From: Bifidobacteriaceae bacterium
Lineage (GTDB): Bacteria; Actinomycetota; Actinomycetes; Actinomycetales; WQXJ01
Assembly (NCBI GenBank): GCA_031278075.1
Contig: JAITLE010000092.1
Span: 1-14,556, forward strand
Length of the DNA stretch: 14,556 bases
Direction of reading: 5' to 3'
Made by a program: the position numbers and the translations under genes. The first letter of the stretch is position 1, and every line of letters begins with the position of its first letter. Positions 12,861 to 14,556 of this stretch are shown here, one piece after another. Below the pieces are notes generated by a model. That model saw only the letters and a program-made list of their open reading frames with translations. It had not been told where the DNA came from and made no database searches.

Positions 12861-14216
12861 TCAGACGGCGGCGAGGGCCTCGCCTAGAACCCCGATGGCC
12901 TCTGTGAGCAAAGCGTCCGAGATTGTCAGCGGCGGAAGGAAGCGGATCACATTCCCGTACGAGCCGCAGGTCAACGTGGCGACGCCGTGGCCGATGGCGT
13001 GGCCCGCGACAGCTTTCGCCAGCGCCGCGTCGGGCGCTTGGCTGGCCGGGTCGACCAGTTCGATCGCCTGCATGGCGCCGCGCCCCCGGACCTCGCCGAT
13101 CCGCGCGTCGGCGGCCTGGAGGGCGCGCAATCCCGCGGTCAGCGTGGCGCCGATCTCGCGAGCGCGCTGCCTGAGGCCGTCGCGTTCGATCGCGTCGAGG
13201 ACCGCGAGCGCCGCCGCGCAAGCGGCCGGGTTGCCGCCAAACGTGCCGCCGATGCCGCCCGGCCCCGCCGCGTCCATGATCTCCGCCCGCCCGACCACAC
13301 CAGACAGGGGCATGCCGCCCGCGATGCCCTTCGCGACGGTGATCAAGTCCGGGGTGACGCCCTCATGTTCGATCGCGAAGAAGTCGCCGGTGCGGGCGAT
13401 CCCAGACTGGATCTCGTCCGCCACGAACACGGCGCCGTGGCGGTGGCACCACTCCACGATCGCCTTGGTGAAACCGGGCGCGGGTGTCAAGAACCCGCCC
13501 TCGCCTTGAATCGGCTCGAGGACCACAGCGGCGACGTTCGCGGCGCCGATCTGGGTCTCGACGTGCTCGATCCAGCGCTGGGCCGCGGCCTCGCCGCTCA
13601 ACCCGTCGCGGTACGGATAGGACGCCGGGCCGCGGTAGACCTCGGCGGGGAATGGAGCGAAGTGGGCCTTGTACGGCTTGGCTTTGGCGGTCATCGCCAG
13701 CGCCATGTAGGTGCGGCCGTGGAAGGCGTGGTCGAACGCGACCACGGCCTGGCGGCCGGTCGCGGCGCGTGCGATCTTGACCGCGTTCTCGACCGCTTCC
13801 GCGCCGGAGTTGAAGAACATGGCCCGGACATCTTCCGCGGGGACGCCGGGGTAACGCGCGGCGAGCTGCTCAGCGAGCGCGATATAGCTCTCATAAGGAG
13901 TCACCATGAAACAGGTGTGGGTGAAGCGGCGCACTTGCTCAGCCACCGCCGCCGCGACTGCGGGATGGGACGCGCCGACGGTGGTCACCGCGATCCCCGA
14001 GGCCAGATCGATCAGCGAATTGCCGTCCACGTCGAGGATCACACCGCCGCCCGCCCGCGCCGCGAACACCGGGAGGGTGGGGGAATGTGCCGCCTTCGGC
14101 GCGGCGGCCCGCAGGCGAGCGGCGAGTCGCTGGGAATTCGGCCCGGGGATGGACGTGACCAGGCGGCGCACCTGGGGCAGCGGCGTGAGATCGGCGGGGG
14201 GTTGAGTTGCGGACAC
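12861..14216 (-). CDS. gabT: 4-Aminobutyrate--2-oxoglutarate transaminase
   Basis: PLP-dependent class III aminotransferase of 451 residues that converts GABA and 2-oxoglutarate to succinate semialdehyde and glutamate. Visible residues: SGAEAVENAVKIAR (137-150) for phosphate binding, FHGRT (165-169), E234 and Q237 in LEPIQGEGG, D267 in VADEIQSG pairing with the pyridine nitrogen, and Schiff-base lysine K296 in TVAKGIAGG. RFTHTCFMVTPYESY and GPGGIGGTFGGNP are as in GabT. GTG at 14216 has an AAGGAG ribosome binding site (14222-14227) 5 nt upstream. patD lies 204 bp downstream on the same strand with its own putative control region, so the two may share a transcript or be controlled separately. 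No gabD is in the window. A putrescine or other omega-amino acid transaminase is a less likely alternative. Confidence 0.92.
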   Translation of the reverse strand: MSATQPPADLTPLPQVRRLVTSIPGPNSQRLAARLRAAAPKAAHSPTLPVFAARAGGGVILDVDGNSLIDLASGIAVTTVGASHPAVAAAVAEQVRRFTHTCFMVTPYESYIALAEQLAARYPGVPAEDVRAMFFNSGAEAVENAVKIARAATGRQAVVAFDHAFHGRTYMALAMTAKAKPYKAHFAPFPAEVYRGPASYPYRDGLSGEAAAQRWIEHVETQIGAANVAAVVLEPIQGEGGFLTPAPGFTKAIVEWCHRHGAVFVADEIQSGIARTGDFFAIEHEGVTPDLITVAKGIAGGMPLSGVVGRAEIMDAAGPGGIGGTFGGNPAACAAALAVLDAIERDGLRQRAREIGATLTAGLRALQAADARIGEVRGRGAMQAIELVDPASQAPDAALAKAVAGHAIGHGVATLTCGSYGNVIRFLPPLTISDALLTEAIGVLGEALAAV

Positions 14217-14221
14217 GGGGG

Positions 14222-14227
14222 CTCCTT
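14222..14227 (-). promoter_or_regulatory. Ribosome binding site that fixes the GTG start of gabT
   Basis: AAGGAG on the minus strand, 5 nt before the GTG at 14216. It contrasts with the menaquinone, HAD and ktrB genes, which have no such site. Confidence 0.7.
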
Positions 14228-14258
14228 CAATTCGATCCGGCGAGGGGTTGGTGAAGCC

Positions 14259-14264
14259 AGCTTA
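14259..14264 (-). promoter_or_regulatory. Possible -10 element of gabT
   Basis: TAAGCT on the minus strand fits TANNNT, in a small A/T-rich island (GCTTAAGC palindrome, 14260-14267). Its -35 position falls in the first 29-bp repeat (14275-14303), as in activator-dependent promoters. Confidence 0.35.
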
Positions 14265-14274
14265 AGCCTCGCGC

Positions 14275-14364
14275 CACGTTGACCGCGCGGGTCGCGGCCT
14301 GTTGACAGTGGCGAGATCTGCCTCGGCGACACGCACACGTCGACCGCGCGGGTGGCGGCTTGTT
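14275..14364. repeat. Two 29-bp direct repeats upstream of gabT
   Basis: 14275-14303 and 14336-14364 match at 26 of 29 positions (differences at the 6th, 19th and 25th). The shared core CACGTYGACCGCGCGGGT contains a short dyad, GACC-GCGCG-GGTC, in the first copy. The repeats are 61 bp apart, close to six helical turns, and the nearer one ends 59 bp before the gabT start. They are plausible paired operators for the regulator of GABA use. Confidence 0.6.
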
Positions 14365-14556
14365 CCGCGAACCCGACGCCCGATGCCGTCTCCACCCGCC
14401 CAGTTCACTCCGCTCGTCTCGTGCGAGGCCAGTCGCGCGGACCTTGGCGACTCAGGGCGGCGTCGCCATCTCCAGCGGCGCCCAATCCGCCGCCCATCTG
14501 CGTCTCCTGGGGTCAGGGAGCTGTGGCAGTTCTGGCCGGGTTGGCGCTGATCCGGG
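14365..14556. other. Right-end region with no convincing gene; one possible 30-codon minus-strand ORF
   Basis: No recognisable protein or RNA gene is seen. The only marked feature is a minus-strand ORF at 14405-14497 (ATG to TGA, 30 codons) with a perfect AGGAG ribosome binding site 6 nt upstream. Its peptide (MGGGLGAAGDGDAALSRQGP...) matches nothing I recognise. It could be a leader peptide or chance. Any regulator gene for gabT would lie beyond the window. Confidence 0.4.

Noticed and set aside
13896..14205. AAGGAG followed at 5 nt by an ATG on the plus strand inside gabT (ORF from 13906)
   Set aside because: The ribosome binding site looks perfect, but it comes from gabT codons for a conserved YESY segment; the 99-residue product is low-complexity.
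12987..14282. 431-codon plus-strand frame antisense to gabT
   Set aside because: It is an antisense shadow of a complete GabT with all catalytic residues; the product has no recognisable features.

Overview
The window comes from a high-GC Gram-positive bacterium, very probably an actinomycete (Actinomycetota). The evidence is strong G/C bias at third codon positions, frequent GTG starts, many genes that look leaderless, and a small excisionase-like HTH gene next to a 32-residue bS22-type ribosomal protein, a pair known from mycobacteria as Rv0500A-Rv0500B. Order and genus cannot be fixed from the sequence.

Layout. 1-212: no protein gene, but a 169-bp element (23-191) closed by a 25/28-bp inverted repeat with further nested stems, a candidate structured RNA or MITE-like palindrome. 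213-2357 (minus): a Ktr/Trk potassium uptake pair, membrane subunit then RCK regulatory subunit, separated by a spacer of six 8-bp imperfect tandem repeats. 2362-2854 (plus): HTH protein and bS22, ending at a bidirectional terminator. 2903-4002 (minus): HAD-IB phosphatase and a small SH3-like protein. 4107-4742 (plus): histidine phosphatase. 4770-7161 (minus): menaquinone genes menE and menA and a small PLDc_N membrane protein. 7521-9509 (plus): a secreted CSLREA/beta-helix protein whose last domain seems cut short. 9538-14216 (minus): gabT, an aldehyde dehydrogenase most like gamma-aminobutyraldehyde dehydrogenase (patD), and an APC amino acid/polyamine permease. 14217-14556: no convincing gene, but a 29-bp direct repeat upstream of gabT.

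How the genes work together. KtrB/KtrA form a nucleotide-gated K+ uptake system. MenE activates o-succinylbenzoate and MenA prenylates DHNA, two steps of menaquinone synthesis. Permease, PatD and GabT would import putrescine or GABA and carry 4-aminobutanal through GABA to succinate semialdehyde; the enzymes for the first step and for succinate semialdehyde oxidation are not in the window.

Most noteworthy: the rod-like element at 23-191; three 11-bp helically phased repeats (12767-12799) and five 10-bp repeats (12678-12727) in front of patD; a second 8-bp array in front of ktrA; and a -10-like hexamer placed 6-7 nt before the start codon of six genes, which points to leaderless transcription and revises several starts. 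I see no complete novel defence, mobile or biosynthetic system.
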